From NCBI RefSeq assembly GCF_016056275.1, contig NZ_JAECZA010000016.1, positions 1-64,000 of the forward strand: a DNA stretch of 64,000 nt, written 5' to 3'. Within the stretch, counting starts at the first letter, position 1; each line of letters begins with the position of its first letter. Below are positions 45,409 to 55,361 of this stretch, in pieces. The DNA comes from Dendronalium phyllosphericum CENA369. Its GTDB lineage: Bacteria; Cyanobacteriota; Cyanobacteriia; Cyanobacteriales; Nostocaceae. The notes beneath the pieces are model-generated. The model was not told the DNA's origin, did not search any database, and saw nothing but the letters and a program-made list of their open reading frames with translations. The translations under genes were made by a program, and so were the position numbers.

Positions 45409-48400
45409 TTACTCGTCTTCTTCCAAAGATTCACGGGAGAGAGATTCGTAGGTTGGTCGAGGAGGTGTGCGACGTGCTGCTTGGTCAGCCATCAAATCGA
45501 CTTCTACGTCCAAAGAACTACCGTCTGTCTGGGTTTCTACTTTGTGTACGGCAATATCTAAACCTAAAGATTGCAGTTCTCGCATTAACACCTTAAAGGA
45601 TTCTGGCGTTCCGGGTCGGGGAATTGCCTTGCCTTTAACGATCGCATTTAATGCTTCATTTCGTCCTTGCATATCGTCAGATTTAACTGTCAGCAATTCT
45701 TGCAAGGTGTAAGCAGCACCAAAGGCTTCCAATGCCCACACTTCCATTTCTCCAAATCGCTGACCGCCTTGTTGCGCTTTCCCACCCAAGGGTTGCTGTG
45801 TTACTAAGGAGTACGGCCCTGTAGACCGAGCGTGAATCTTGTCATCCACCAAATGCACTAGCTTCAGCATGTAAGCCACACCCACGGTAACCGGTCGGTC
45901 AAAGGGTTCGCCTGTGCGACCGTCAAATACCATGATTTTGCCGGGATCGTCTGGGTTATATACCCAATTTTTGCCTGTTTCGTCCCTTGCTTCTTGCAAT
46001 TTGCCGTGGACAATTCTGCGGGATGACTCTTCCCCATACATTTCGTCGAAGGGGACTATTTTAAACCGCACTCCTAAAGTTTGACCAGCCCAACCCAATA
46101 GACATTCAAACACTTGTCCTACGTTCATCCGGCTGGGTACGCCCAAGGGGTTGAGTACGATGTCCACTGGCGAACCATCAGGCAAATAAGGCATATCTTC
46201 CGCTGGCAATATCCGCGAAATAATTCCCTTATTGCCATGTCGTCCTGCCATTTTGTCGCCAACTTGGATTTTGCGCTTCTGGGCTACATATACCCGAACT
46301 ACCATGTTGGCTCCTGGTGGCAGTTCATCACCTTGTTCGCGGGTAAATAAGCGCACGTCAACTACGCGCCCTTTTTCACCGTTAGGTACTCTCAAGGAAT
46401 TGTCCCGGACATCTCGTGCTTTTTCCCCGAATATGGCACGCAACAATTTTTCTTCTGGTGGTTGGTCAGATTCACCTTTGGGTGTGACTTTTCCTACCAA
46501 GATATCTCCCGATTCTACCCAAGCCCCGATGCGAATGATTCCTTGTTCGTCTAACTGGCGCAAGGCATCTTCCCCGACGTTGGGAATTTCTCTGGTAATT
46601 TCTTCTGGCCCCAGTTTGGTTTGTCTAGCCTCAATTTCATATTTTTCGATGTGAATTGAGGTGTAGATATCATCTTGTACGAGTCGCTCGGAAATTAAAA
46701 TTGCGTCTTCGTAGTTATAGCCTTCCCAAGGCATATAAGCGACGACAATATTTTGCCCTAAAGCCAATTCTCCACCTTCGGTAGAAGAACCGTCAGCTAG
46801 TACTTGACCAGCAACAACGCGTTCGCCAATCCGGACGAGGGGTTTTTGATTGAGACAGGTATCTTGGTTAGAACGTTGGTACTTGGAAAGGTAGTACTTA
46901 ATCTCTGAAGCATTGGCTTTGGGACGGACGCGAATTTCTGTAGCATCCACGTAAGTGACATCACCATCAGTCCGGGATACAATCACCATCCCGGAGTCTC
47001 TTGCTCCTTGTGCTTCCAAACCAGTACCTACCAAAGGACGCTCTGGTTTGAGTAAAGGTACTGCCTGCCGTTGCATGTTCGACCCCATTAGTGCTCGGTT
47101 AGCATCGTCATGTTCCAAGAAGGGAATCATGCTTGTAGCAACAGACACTATTTGTACTGGGGATACGGCTACGTAGTCTACTTGTTCTGGGGTTGTGGTA
47201 GCCCAATCTTGGCGATAACGAACTGGCACTTGCGGCCCCTTGATGTAGCCATTTTCATCTAATGGCACGTCTCCTGTAGCAGTCCGGAGGTCATCTTCTT
47301 CGTCGGCTGTCATGTACACGGGCGTTACGTCAAATCGCACCCGTCCGTTTTCTACAGGTCTGAATGGGGTTTCTAAGAAGCCGTACTGGTTGACTCTTGC
47401 ATGAGTTGCTAAGGAGCCAATCAAACCAGCATTGGGACCTTCTGGTGTTTCAATCGGGCAAATTCGTCCGTAGTGACTTGGATGAATATCTCGCACTGCA
47501 AACCCAGCGCGTTCGCGGGTTAAACCACCAGGGCCTAGGGCACTGAGACGGCGTTTATGGGTCAGTTCTGCTAGGGGATTGGTTTGATCCATGAACTGAC
47601 TTAATTGGCTGGAACCAAAGAATTCTTTAATGGCGGCAACCAATGGTTTCGGGTTCACCAAGGAGGCGGGGGTTAGCACTTCCGCATCGGATACGGTCAT
47701 CCGTTCTCTAATAATTCTCTCTAAACGGTTGAGTCCGACCCTGACTTGGTTTTGCAGTAATTCACCAACACTTCTTACCCGACGGTTGCCTAAGTGGTCA
47801 ATGTCATCGATATTACCGATGTCATATTCCAGGTTGATCAGGTAGTCTACTGCTGCTAAGATATCGCTAGGAGTTAGAACGCGCATAGTTTCCGGAACTG
47901 ACAGCCGCAATTTCTTGTTGAGCTTGTACCGTCCAACGCGACCTAAGTCATAACGTTTGGGGTCGAAAAACCGCGAATCTAAAAGTTGCTGTCCGCCCAA
48001 GACTGTCGGTGGTTCGCCAGGACGCAGTTTGCGATATAACTCCATCAGAGCTTCTTCTTCAGAAAACTGCCCTTCTTTTTCAATGGTTTTTTGAAAGTAC
48101 TCTGGATGGCGTAAAGCGTCAAAGATTTCGTTGTCTGATAGACCTAAAGCTTTGAGTAGTACCTGTGCTGAAAGTTTGCGGGTTTTGTCGATGCGTACCC
48201 ACACCAAATCGTTACGGTCTGTTTCAAATTTCAGCCATGCCCCCCGGTTGGGAATTAAGCTAGCTGAATAAGTACGCCGCCCGTTTTTGTCGATTTCTGA
48301 TTTGTAATATACTCCCGGCGATCGCACGATTTGATTGACAATTACCCGCTCGGCTCCGTTAATAATAAACGTGCCGCGATCGGTCATCAAAGGCAAATCT

Positions 48401-48708
48401 CCAATGAATACTTCTTGCTCTTTGATGTCTCCTGTTTCTTTATTCAGCAGACGTGTAGGCACGTACATCTGTACGGCATAGGTACTATCTCGACGCTTGG
48501 CTTCTTCAACGCTGTATTTCGGCTCCTTGAGTTTGTAGTTCTGACCTAAAAAGTGCAGTTCTAGTTTGCCCGTATAGTCTGTAATCGGACTAAAGGAGTT
48601 TAGTTCTTCTATCAGCCCTTCTTCTAAAAACCAGCGAAAGCTTGAACGCTGGATTTCAATCAAGTCGGGCAACAAAAAGGCGGGTTCAATATAATTTTCG
48701 CTAATCAT
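45409..48708 (-). CDS. rpoB: DNA-directed RNA polymerase subunit beta
   Basis: RpoB forms the second half of the active cleft and is the rifampicin target. The 1099-residue protein is full length for cyanobacteria. Landmarks include the rifampicin region [20 protein letters not shown], then [20 protein letters not shown], the active-site stretch [18 protein letters not shown], and [19 protein letters not shown]. The C-terminus has [20 protein letters not shown]. It begins the rpoB-rpoC1-rpoC2 operon. Confidence 0.99.
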   Translation of the reverse strand: MISENYIEPAFLLPDLIEIQRSSFRWFLEEGLIEELNSFSPITDYTGKLELHFLGQNYKLKEPKYSVEEAKRRDSTYAVQMYVPTRLLNKETGDIKEQEVFIGDLPLMTDRGTFIINGAERVIVNQIVRSPGVYYKSEIDKNGRRTYSASLIPNRGAWLKFETDRNDLVWVRIDKTRKLSAQVLLKALGLSDNEIFDALRHPEYFQKTIEKEGQFSEEEALMELYRKLRPGEPPTVLGGQQLLDSRFFDPKRYDLGRVGRYKLNKKLRLSVPETMRVLTPSDILAAVDYLINLEYDIGNIDDIDHLGNRRVRSVGELLQNQVRVGLNRLERIIRERMTVSDAEVLTPASLVNPKPLVAAIKEFFGSSQLSQFMDQTNPLAELTHKRRLSALGPGGLTRERAGFAVRDIHPSHYGRICPIETPEGPNAGLIGSLATHARVNQYGFLETPFRPVENGRVRFDVTPVYMTADEEDDLRTATGDVPLDENGYIKGPQVPVRYRQDWATTTPEQVDYVAVSPVQIVSVATSMIPFLEHDDANRALMGSNMQRQAVPLLKPERPLVGTGLEAQGARDSGMVIVSRTDGDVTYVDATEIRVRPKANASEIKYYLSKYQRSNQDTCLNQKPLVRIGERVVAGQVLADGSSTEGGELALGQNIVVAYMPWEGYNYEDAILISERLVQDDIYTSIHIEKYEIEARQTKLGPEEITREIPNVGEDALRQLDEQGIIRIGAWVESGDILVGKVTPKGESDQPPEEKLLRAIFGEKARDVRDNSLRVPNGEKGRVVDVRLFTREQGDELPPGANMVVRVYVAQKRKIQVGDKMAGRHGNKGIISRILPAEDMPYLPDGSPVDIVLNPLGVPSRMNVGQVFECLLGWAGQTLGVRFKIVPFDEMYGEESSRRIVHGKLQEARDETGKNWVYNPDDPGKIMVFDGRTGEPFDRPVTVGVAYMLKLVHLVDDKIHARSTGPYSLVTQQPLGGKAQQGGQRFGEMEVWALEAFGAAYTLQELLTVKSDDMQGRNEALNAIVKGKAIPRPGTPESFKVLMRELQSLGLDIAVHKVETQTDGSSLDVEVDLMADQAARRTPPRPTYESLSRESLEEDE

Positions 48709-49518
48709 GCCTCTACCTTAGTCAACCTGGTTAAACTTATTAGAGAACACTGAATTTAGACGGTTTCCACCGCAAGCCAGTGTTCGTAGCTATTAGGGAA
48801 ATTCTCCTTACGCCGCCTGCTGTTTACAGGTGCAGGCAAACGCAGCAATTTAAACTGGAAAAAGCGATTTTGACAAGGGGGGTAATCGCCCTTGATATAA
48901 ACTGAGCCAACGCGGTGAAGCAGTGTTTTTTGCCGAACGACTGGCGAACCCCGTTAGCTTTAGCGTCTCCAAAGGAGAAGGGATAATCGCTACAATCCAG
49001 TTATTAGGTTGATTCCTTATTAGCAAATAATTGAGATATTCCTGAATTTGATTTGCTTTCCTCACTTCCCCTCCCAAAAGCGCGTGAATTAGTCTCCGCC
49101 GCGGCTCTAGACTATTGGTCTTGAGTTCACCACTAGACTCACGGTGATATCTTAAGACCAAGGGAACGAGCCGTACTTTGTCGGCTCTGAGGTGGAATGG
49201 CTTTATTTTGCTGGATTGTTCTCACAAGACAATTACTTTTAACAATTTTCTATAGGTTAAATACACAGCAGGCAGCTTTTTGCCAAAGTATAACTCGCGT
49301 TCGGTTATTTGAGTTGGTTGGGTATCGAGAGTATCCTAATGTAGAGACTAGGAGAATGGTCAAGTTGATAACATTACAATATCAAGCTTAGGAGTTCTCA
49401 GAATCCTTCCTTTTTTATTATGACGCAAGCAAAATGTTTTGGAGGGAATAATATTAACATAATTTTGTCCTCCTGAGGTTTTATTTTTTCGATTGCCAAC
49501 GACACGACCGGGAAAATT
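48709..49518. promoter_or_regulatory. 810-bp upstream region of rpoB
   Basis: The region must hold the rpoB promoter. Near rpoB, gcctgc/gcaggc forms a small hairpin (about 48816-48840). A copy of the dispersed element lies at 48904-48946. Bases 49127-49160 form an imperfect hairpin (tggtcttgag...cttaagacca). Two weak frames (48850-49161 minus, TTG start; 49197-49391 plus) are not called as genes. No tRNA was found. Confidence 0.5.
48904..48946. repeat. Dispersed GAGCCA...ACTGGCG element upstream of rpoB
   Basis: The sequence runs from gagccaacgcggtgaagcag to cgaacgactggcg. The outer ends gcca and tggc are inverted. It is the fourth of six copies seen in the window, and taatcgc occurs on both sides at some distance. 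Confidence 0.65.
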
Positions 49519-50304
49519 TTATAAAGCTAAACCAAATAATTCGCAAGCATTTTGGGTAGTTTGATGGGCGATCGCTTCTACTGTTTCCCCTCGCAATTGA
49601 GCAACTTTTTCCGCCACATGTCGGACATAAGCAGGCTCGTTACGCTTTTGACCGCGTTTGGGCACGGGAGCCAAAAAAGGACAATCTGTTTCAATCAGTA
49701 AGCGATCGCTTCTCACCATCGCTGCTGAGGCTTGAATGTCTTTAGCGTTTTTGAATGTTACAGTCCCGCTAAAGCTAATATAAAAGCCTAAGTCAACGAA
49801 CCATTGTGTTTCTTCTGGCGTTCCGCCCCAACAATGCATGACACCCCGCAGGTTTGCTCCTTTGACATTCTGCCATTTTTGCAATATCTCCCTGACTTGG
49901 TTAGCCGCGTCACGACAGTGGATAATCACTGGTAAATTCAATTGTGAAGCGATCGCTAATTGTGCCTCAAATACTATTTGCTGTTGCTCGTAGTTATCGG
50001 CTTTGTAATAATCCAACCCCATTTCACCAATTGCTACAACTTTCGATTCTAAACTAGCCAATGACTTGATGTTTTCGGCTGTTTCGTTCTGCCATTTCTG
50101 GGCATCTAAAGGATGCAATCCAACAGCAAAGCTCAGTTCGGGAAATTGGTGGGCGATGGCTTGAATGCTGGAAAATTCTGCTGGCTCGACGCAGGAATGT
50201 ACTAAACGCACTACACCTGCTTGTTGCCATCGCGATCGCACTCCGGCTAAATCCGGTTGAAAAATGTCAAAGTTAATATGAACGTGGGTGTCAATCAGCT
50301 GCAT
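49519..50304 (-). CDS. tatD: TatD family metal-dependent hydrolase (deoxyribonuclease)
   Basis: TatD proteins are TIM-barrel, two-metal nucleases with DNase activity linked to DNA repair and quality control. The 261-residue protein has the metal-binding DTHVHINF (H7 and H9) and the catalytic-site blocks [26 protein letters not shown] and [17 protein letters not shown]. Full length for the family. It lies between rpsT and rpoB on the same strand; this neighbourhood is common in cyanobacteria, but repeat spacers on both sides suggest separate regulation. Confidence 0.95.
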   Translation of the reverse strand: MQLIDTHVHINFDIFQPDLAGVRSRWQQAGVVRLVHSCVEPAEFSSIQAIAHQFPELSFAVGLHPLDAQKWQNETAENIKSLASLESKVVAIGEMGLDYYKADNYEQQQIVFEAQLAIASQLNLPVIIHCRDAANQVREILQKWQNVKGANLRGVMHCWGGTPEETQWFVDLGFYISFSGTVTFKNAKDIQASAAMVRSDRLLIETDCPFLAPVPKRGQKRNEPAYVRHVAEKVAQLRGETVEAIAHQTTQNACELFGLAL

Positions 50305-50478
50305 TGTTGTTAAAGGTCAGTTGTCAGCAGTCATTGGTCAGTTGTTAGTGGAAAAGCACAAACAACTGACCCTTCAGGTGATGCCCCTGCGTCGCAGGTC
50401 GCTGGTTCTATTTAGTGAGCCACTGCGGTGAAGCAGACTGGCTCCTGAAGAAAACATTGGCTCACCAATAACAACTGA
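50305..50478. repeat. Repeat-filled rpsT-tatD spacer
   Basis: Arms of ggtcagttgtcagcagtcat type and aacaactgacc type flank the middle. A compact copy of the dispersed element, gagccactgcggtgaagcag to actggctc, lies at 50417-50444 and forms a hairpin by its gagcca/tggctc ends. Confidence 0.7.
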
Positions 50479-50775
50479 CTATTTAGCAGTTTGTGTAACT
50501 GGCTTAAGTTTGTTAGCCAATCTTGACTTTTTCCTCGCCCCATTATTGGGATGAAGAACACCCCGTTTTACAGCTTTATCGATTTTGCTATAAGCCTCAG
50601 ACAGCCACACTTGTACTTCTTGTTCGGCTTCTGAGGTAGGATTAGCCGTATAGGTTTCTACAGCATTCAGGTATTTCTTCATCAGCGTTTTGACTGCTGA
50701 TTTGTAAGCTTTGTTACGCAGTCGGTTGCGTTCTGCAGTTTGGGCGCGCTTAAGAGCAGACTTTGTATTCGCCAC
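50479..50775 (-). CDS. rpsT: 30S ribosomal protein S20
   Basis: S20 binds 16S rRNA early in 30S assembly. GTG at 50775 gives the family start [20 protein letters not shown] and 98 residues; the open frame has a TTG four codons upstream, which would be non-standard. The protein is highly basic and helical, ending in [20 protein letters not shown]. It is the most upstream gene of the rpsT-tatD-rpo cluster. Confidence 0.96.
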   Translation of the reverse strand: MANTKSALKRAQTAERNRLRNKAYKSAVKTLMKKYLNAVETYTANPTSEAEQEVQVWLSEAYSKIDKAVKRGVLHPNNGARKKSRLANKLKPVTQTAK

Positions 50776-51476
50776 AGTCAATTCCAAATAAGACTATTAA
50801 TGATGTACACACACTACTAGATTTACTAATATAGCACCCATATTGCTAATGTTAAGACTTGTGCAAAAAATTTGATATCGAGTCAAGGCTCTTGGGTAAG
50901 GTTAAACAAAGTTTTTTCCTTTGCGCTTTCAGCTTTTGCCATCTTGCCCAGCCTTGATTTAGTGTTTGCTCAAACAAAGAAATGCGTTAGAATGAGGTGC
51001 TGCGATAAATCGCAACTTTAATTACTCACTACCTGACCCAGCGGTGTGACTGCAATAAATCGCAGTCAATAACTGTAGGTGTACAGACACGTTATCATTG
51101 TATCTGTACATAAATTAACTACTAAAGTAGAAAAATCAGTAAAAATTATACTCAGATTCTATTTCTCACCCAAGATCGGGGGAAACTTGGATGCGATCGC
51201 ACGCCATTTATATCCCACAGGGAGTGAGGAATAGAGACATAAGGACGGTGGGAATTGGCGCGCCCACTCCCTGCCGCAAGCCCTCACAGGCAAGTCGGAC
51301 TGAGCAATTTAGTAGCCTTCTCAAGCAACCCAGATGCTGGCAGCCTTGGGAGTATCAAAAAAATCCAGGTTAAGCTAGAGAAGAGAATTAGGGTTGGCTT
51401 GACACCCCTTGTGGGTCAAGAGCAAGACTGAATTCTCAGGCGGGAATATTTTAAACTTTGGCATTGTCCTTACTCC
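50776..51476. promoter_or_regulatory. 700-bp divergent region between rpsT and hisD
   Basis: It contains the promoters of rpsT and hisD. Two small hairpins share gcgataaatcgc-type cores (about 51002-51015 and 51049-51068). Closer to hisD, cagggagtg (51218-51226) pairs with cactccctg (51265-51273) around a GC-rich loop, and gacacccc/ggggtc-like segments follow. GC content rises in 51180-51470 as in a structured RNA. I cannot match it to a known RNA family. Confidence 0.5.
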
Positions 51477-52778
51477 ATGCTGCGAATCATTACTCAGCAG
51501 GCAGACGTTAAAGCAGAACTACAACGGATCTGCGATCGCACCCATGACGAACAGGTGCTTCACAAAGAAGCTACGGTGCGGGAAGTGTTGCAAGCAGTGA
51601 AGCGCCAAGGCGACAAAGCTGTGTTGCATTATACAGCTGAATTTGACAATCAAACCTTGAAACCTGAAGAACTGCGTGTTACAGGTTCAGAACTAGATGC
51701 AGCCTACCAACAGGTATCCAAGGATTTGCTCCAGGCAATTCAGCTAGCTTGCCGTCAAATCGAAGCATTTCACCGTCAGCGAGTCCCGAAAAGCTGGGTA
51801 CACTTTGGCGATGATGATGTAGTGCTGGGCAAACGCTACACCCCTGTAGACCGAGCAGGGTTATACGTACCTGGCGGTCGTGCTGCCTATCCTAGTACGG
51901 TACTGATGAATGCAATTCCAGCCAAGATAGCTGGCGTACCTCGCGTGGTGATGGTGACACCGCCAAGAGCAGGAAAAGCGATAAACTCAGCAGTTCTGGT
52001 GGCTGCCCAAGAAGCTGGAGTGCAAGAAATTTATCGCGTTGGAGGAGCGCAAGCGATCGCAGCTTTAGCTTACGGTACAGAAACGATTCCCAAAGTGGAT
52101 GCGATCGTCGGGCCGGGCAACATTTATGTCACCTTAGCGAAAAAACTGGTCTACGGGACTGTGGGTATCGATTCTTTAGCCGGGCCGAGCGAAGTATTAA
52201 TTATTGCCGATGAAAATGCAAATCCCGTTCACGTTGCAACTGATTTGCTGGCACAAGCCGAACACGATCCGATGGCAGCAGCAATTTTGTTGACAACAGA
52301 TACTGCTTTGGCAAAAAACGTACAAGTAGCTGTAGAAAGACAGTTAGTAGATCACCCACGGCGAATAGACACGGAAAAAGCGATCGCTCACTACGGTTTA
52401 ATTGTCCTTGTAGAATCCCTAGAAGCAGCGGCAGAACTCTCAAATGAATTTGCTCCCGAACACCTAGAGTTAGAAATTAAAGATCCTTGGGCACTTGTGC
52501 CACACATTCGCCATGCTGGGGCAATATTTTTAGGTTACTCTACACCACAAGCAGTAGGAAATTTTTTAGCAGGGCCTAACCATATTTTGCCAACTTCTGG
52601 CGCAGCCCGCTATGCCTCGGCATTAGGGGTGGAAACGTTCCTCAAACATTCCAGTATTATTCAGTATTCACAAACTGCATTGCAAAAGGTGGCTGGTGCA
52701 ATTGATGCCTTAGCAACAGCTGAAGGCTTACCTTCTCATACCGATTCAGTACGACGGCGAATTCAGCAAGAAGAGTGA
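51477..52778 (+). CDS. hisD: Histidinol dehydrogenase
   Basis: HisD makes the last two oxidations of histidine synthesis, from histidinol to histidine with NAD and zinc. The 433-residue protein has the usual length and motifs: YTPVDRAGLYVPGGRAAYPS, IVGPGNIYVTLAKKLVYGTV and LAGPSEVLIIADENANPVHV. The zinc/active-site segments DLLAQAEHDPMAAAILLT and AGPNHILPTSGAARYASALG are also present. It is monocistronic here, as is normal in cyanobacteria, where his genes are scattered. A structured leader may precede it. Confidence 0.97.
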   Translation: MLRIITQQADVKAELQRICDRTHDEQVLHKEATVREVLQAVKRQGDKAVLHYTAEFDNQTLKPEELRVTGSELDAAYQQVSKDLLQAIQLACRQIEAFHRQRVPKSWVHFGDDDVVLGKRYTPVDRAGLYVPGGRAAYPSTVLMNAIPAKIAGVPRVVMVTPPRAGKAINSAVLVAAQEAGVQEIYRVGGAQAIAALAYGTETIPKVDAIVGPGNIYVTLAKKLVYGTVGIDSLAGPSEVLIIADENANPVHVATDLLAQAEHDPMAAAILLTTDTALAKNVQVAVERQLVDHPRRIDTEKAIAHYGLIVLVESLEAAAELSNEFAPEHLELEIKDPWALVPHIRHAGAIFLGYSTPQAVGNFLAGPNHILPTSGAARYASALGVETFLKHSSIIQYSQTALQKVAGAIDALATAEGLPSHTDSVRRRIQQEE

Positions 52779-53112
52779 TTTGCAATGTTTAATTTTTTCC
52801 TAAACTAGGGACAAAAGTTACTCAGTGGCATCACACTGAAAGTTTGGACGATAGTTGTTACCCTGCGGAAAGCTGCCCTCTGAGCGTCTACAACAAAGAA
52901 ACTATTTGCCTAGTAAGCAAAGTTGGATAGGGTTAGTTGAATTTAGGCAAGTGGCATAGAGCTTACCTAAATCAAGCAAAATGGCAAGATTCCGCACGGT
53001 GCAACTTCGATAATACAGACTAAGTGTCGATCTGGAGAATTATTTGGTGTCGTAGCCAATAAACTCTTGAGGCACTGATGTCAGGTGTCTACTCTTTTAG
53101 GAGGCGAGAGCA
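52779..53112. other. Spacer between hisD and the stress-protein gene
   Basis: This 334-base region has no open frame of note. The sequence aggagg at 53099-53104, eight bases before the GTG at 53113, is the ribosome-binding site of the next gene. No terminator with a T-run after hisD is clear, and no RNA gene is visible. Confidence 0.5.
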
Positions 53113-53538
53113 GTGCTAAAAAATATTTTGGTAGCTCTGGACGGTTCGGAAATTGCAGAACGAGTCATTCAGACTATAGAGGATTTGGTGTTTTCACCAG
53201 AAACAAAACTCATTCTTTGCCATGTCTTTCCTACACCAGAGTCAGAGTTAGAACTACCTGCCGATCGCCCTCATCCAGATTCTCCAACACTTTCTTTTTT
53301 TCAAATTGAAAAATTGCTGCAATCTTATCAAGAGAAGTTATCAGTTGAAAGTGAATTAGAACTGGTGACAGGCGATGCAGCGGACGAGATTATTCGCCTT
53401 GCTAATATCTACAAAGCTGACTTGATTGTAATTGGCAGTCGCGGGCTGACTGGTATGAAACGAATTGTTCAAGGTTCTGTTAGCAGTCAAGTTGTGGAAG
53501 AAGCTAATTGTTCGGTGTTAGTGGTTAAGCCAACTTAG
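53113..53538 (+). CDS. Universal stress protein (UspA family)
   Basis: UspA-fold proteins bind ATP or other nucleotides and act in stress survival. The 141-residue, single-domain protein starts NILVALDGSEIAERVI with the first-strand Asp. It ends with the ATP-binding signature IGSRGLTGMKRIVQGSVSSQ (G-2x-G-9x-G-S), so it should be of the ATP-binding class. The GTG start is supported by aggagg. It is convergent with the next gene. Confidence 0.92.
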   Translation: MLKNILVALDGSEIAERVIQTIEDLVFSPETKLILCHVFPTPESELELPADRPHPDSPTLSFFQIEKLLQSYQEKLSVESELELVTGDAADEIIRLANIYKADLIVIGSRGLTGMKRIVQGSVSSQVVEEANCSVLVVKPT

Positions 53539-53626
53539 AGCGGGTAATACCAATTTAAAAACTTTAAACTACTGCGATCGCCCGATTGGCATGTTGTACT
53601 CTTGCGCGTCAGGGGTGCATTTTTAA

Positions 53627-53657
53627 AGGGAAAAGGTTGTTCTTATTCCTTTTCCCT
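53627..53657. terminator. Hairpin between convergent genes
   Basis: The arms agggaaaagg (53627-53636) and ccttttccct (53648-53657) pair perfectly around 11 bases. T-runs are weak, but the place between two converging genes supports termination. Confidence 0.55.
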
Positions 53658-53672
53658 GCTTCTGCAAGAAGT

Positions 53673-54059
53673 CTAACGTCTTTGAGTTGCTAAAAATTGA
53701 CGCAAGCTAAACAAACTTAGGGTTTGACCTAAATTCAAAGGTAAAGCAGAAACTCCTTCTAAGCGAGATTGCACCCAACCTTCTCCCCAATACCACTCGT
53801 GAAACCCATCAATACCTCCACTGAGTAGCAAACGCAGACAGTTAGGTTTGACCACCTCAACTTGATGATGAATTGGCACTGGACCAGTCCAGCTTGTAAA
53901 TTGAAATCCTGTATGCAATTCTTCTGGCATTCCTGGAGCAAAACGTTGCCATGTGAGCCATTTTCTTAGTTGTTCCGGATGCAACAGGCTGTCACGAATG
54001 GCATCGGGTGATGCTTCAATCTCTATTCGCAGTTGGCTTTGTTGAAAATTACCCAGCAT
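53673..54059 (-). CDS. SRPBCC/START-like small protein
   Basis: The 128-residue protein looks like a SRPBCC (Bet v1-like) ligand-binding fold. It begins SQLRIEIEASPDAIRDSLLH and then LRKWLTWQRFAPGMPEELHT. The strands PIHHQVEVVKPNCLRLLLSG follow, with a C-terminal helix LGQTLSLFSLRQFLATQ. Such proteins bind lipids, polyketides or other hydrophobic ligands; its ligand is unknown. It is convergent with the stress protein and divergent from hslO. The family call rests on overall pattern, not on a short motif. Confidence 0.7.
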   Translation of the reverse strand: MLGNFQQSQLRIEIEASPDAIRDSLLHPEQLRKWLTWQRFAPGMPEELHTGFQFTSWTGPVPIHHQVEVVKPNCLRLLLSGGIDGFHEWYWGEGWVQSRLEGVSALPLNLGQTLSLFSLRQFLATQRR

Positions 54060-54303
54060 TTTTTGAGGATTATTTATAAAGTTAAGTTGCCATAAATTAA
54101 AGTTAACTCGTTAAAGTAATTAGTTGTTGGGAGGCAAAAGTAGGAGAAAACAAGAAGATGAGGGAATAGAGTCTTTTTCCCTTTAGTTCTCAGCTTTCCC
54201 TAATCTCCCTACTTTTTTGTACTGATGATGACAGCATCACTTTTCTAGCTGATGAGAACCTAGAATAGAACAAATGGACTTGTTAAGAAATGTAAGGTTT
54301 TTC

Positions 54304-55209
54304 ATGGCAGATCAGTTAATTCGTGCCACAGCAGCTGAAGGTGGAATTCGTGCAGTAGGCGCAATCTCCACACGTTTAACAGAAGAGGCACGGCAACGCC
54401 ATCAGCTTTCCTATGTGGCAACAGCAGCCCTGGGTCGGACGATGACAGCAGGCTTGTTGATGGCTTCTAGTATGAAGCGAGTTGGCTCTAGGGTTAACGT
54501 CAGGGTGAAGGGTGACGGTCCCTTGGGTGGTATATTGGTTGATGCAGGCTTAGATGGGACAGTACGCGGCTATGTAGGAAACCCAGCTATAGAATTGCCT
54601 CCTAATGCCAAAGGTAAGCTAGATGTTGGTGGTGCAGTAGGTCAAGGCTACCTTTATGTAGTACGAGATATTGGTTACGGCTACCCTTACTCTAGTACTG
54701 TAGAACTCGTTTCCGGCGAAATTGGTGATGACGTAGCTCATTACCTAGTGAATTCCGAACAAACACCTTCAGCAATAGTTCTTGGGGTGTTTGTGGGAGC
54801 AGATGGTGTAACGGCGGCTGGAGGTCTGTTGGTGCAAGTTTTACCTAAAGCTGCTAGAGATGAAGCCCTAGTAGCAAAGTTGGAATCGCGGGTAGCTGCT
54901 TTATCAGGATTTACACCGTTGTTGCAAGCTGGCAAGACTTTAACGGAAATCTTCAACGATCTCTTGGGAGACATGGGGCTGACAATTTTTCCAGAAAGCC
55001 AAATGCTCCGCTTTCACTGTGGTTGCTCTTTCGATCGCGTTTTGGGAGCGCTTAAGATCCTCGGAGAAGCCGAACTGCAAGACATGATTATTAAAGATGA
55101 TGGTGCTGAAGCAACTTGTGATTTTTGTGGCAAAGTTTATCAAGCAAGTAGCGATCGCTTAGCTCAGTTAATTGTTGATTTGCAGACAGAAGCTGCTATT
55201 AGCGATTAG
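54304..55209 (+). CDS. hslO: Redox-regulated chaperone Hsp33
   Basis: Hsp33 is activated by oxidative unfolding and binds unfolding proteins. ATG at 54304 gives MADQLIRATAAEGGIRAVGA, the family start, with aagg a short distance upstream; the ATG at 54274 would add ten atypical residues. The 301-residue protein has the C-terminal zinc/redox switch: C239-x-C241 (FHCGCSFDRV) and C272-x-x-C275 (TCDFCGKVY), all four cysteines present. It fits an organism with strong photosynthetic oxidative stress. Confidence 0.96.
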   Translation: MADQLIRATAAEGGIRAVGAISTRLTEEARQRHQLSYVATAALGRTMTAGLLMASSMKRVGSRVNVRVKGDGPLGGILVDAGLDGTVRGYVGNPAIELPPNAKGKLDVGGAVGQGYLYVVRDIGYGYPYSSTVELVSGEIGDDVAHYLVNSEQTPSAIVLGVFVGADGVTAAGGLLVQVLPKAARDEALVAKLESRVAALSGFTPLLQAGKTLTEIFNDLLGDMGLTIFPESQMLRFHCGCSFDRVLGALKILGEAELQDMIIKDDGAEATCDFCGKVYQASSDRLAQLIVDLQTEAAISD

Positions 55210-55361
55210 GTATAAAACAACACTATTTTTTTAAGTAATTAATGGTATTTTGGGAGAAAGATAATGTAAAAAGTAGCTTTTTAATGACGAGAAAGTTACT
55301 ATAACAAAAACGGAATTATCATTCTAGAACAGATCGCTATTCAATTATTTTGGTGTGAGAG

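Noticed and set aside
48850-49161. 103-codon minus-strand frame upstream of rpoB
   Set aside because: It has a TTG start, and its C-terminal third is encoded by a dispersed repeat. No motif was recognised. A degraded gene remains possible.
49197-49391. 64-codon plus-strand frame upstream of rpoB
   Set aside because: There is no motif and no ribosome-binding site, and the composition looks like spacer DNA.
53085-53309. 74-codon frame overlapping the universal stress protein
   Set aside because: It is out of frame with the UspA-family protein and is explained as its shadow.
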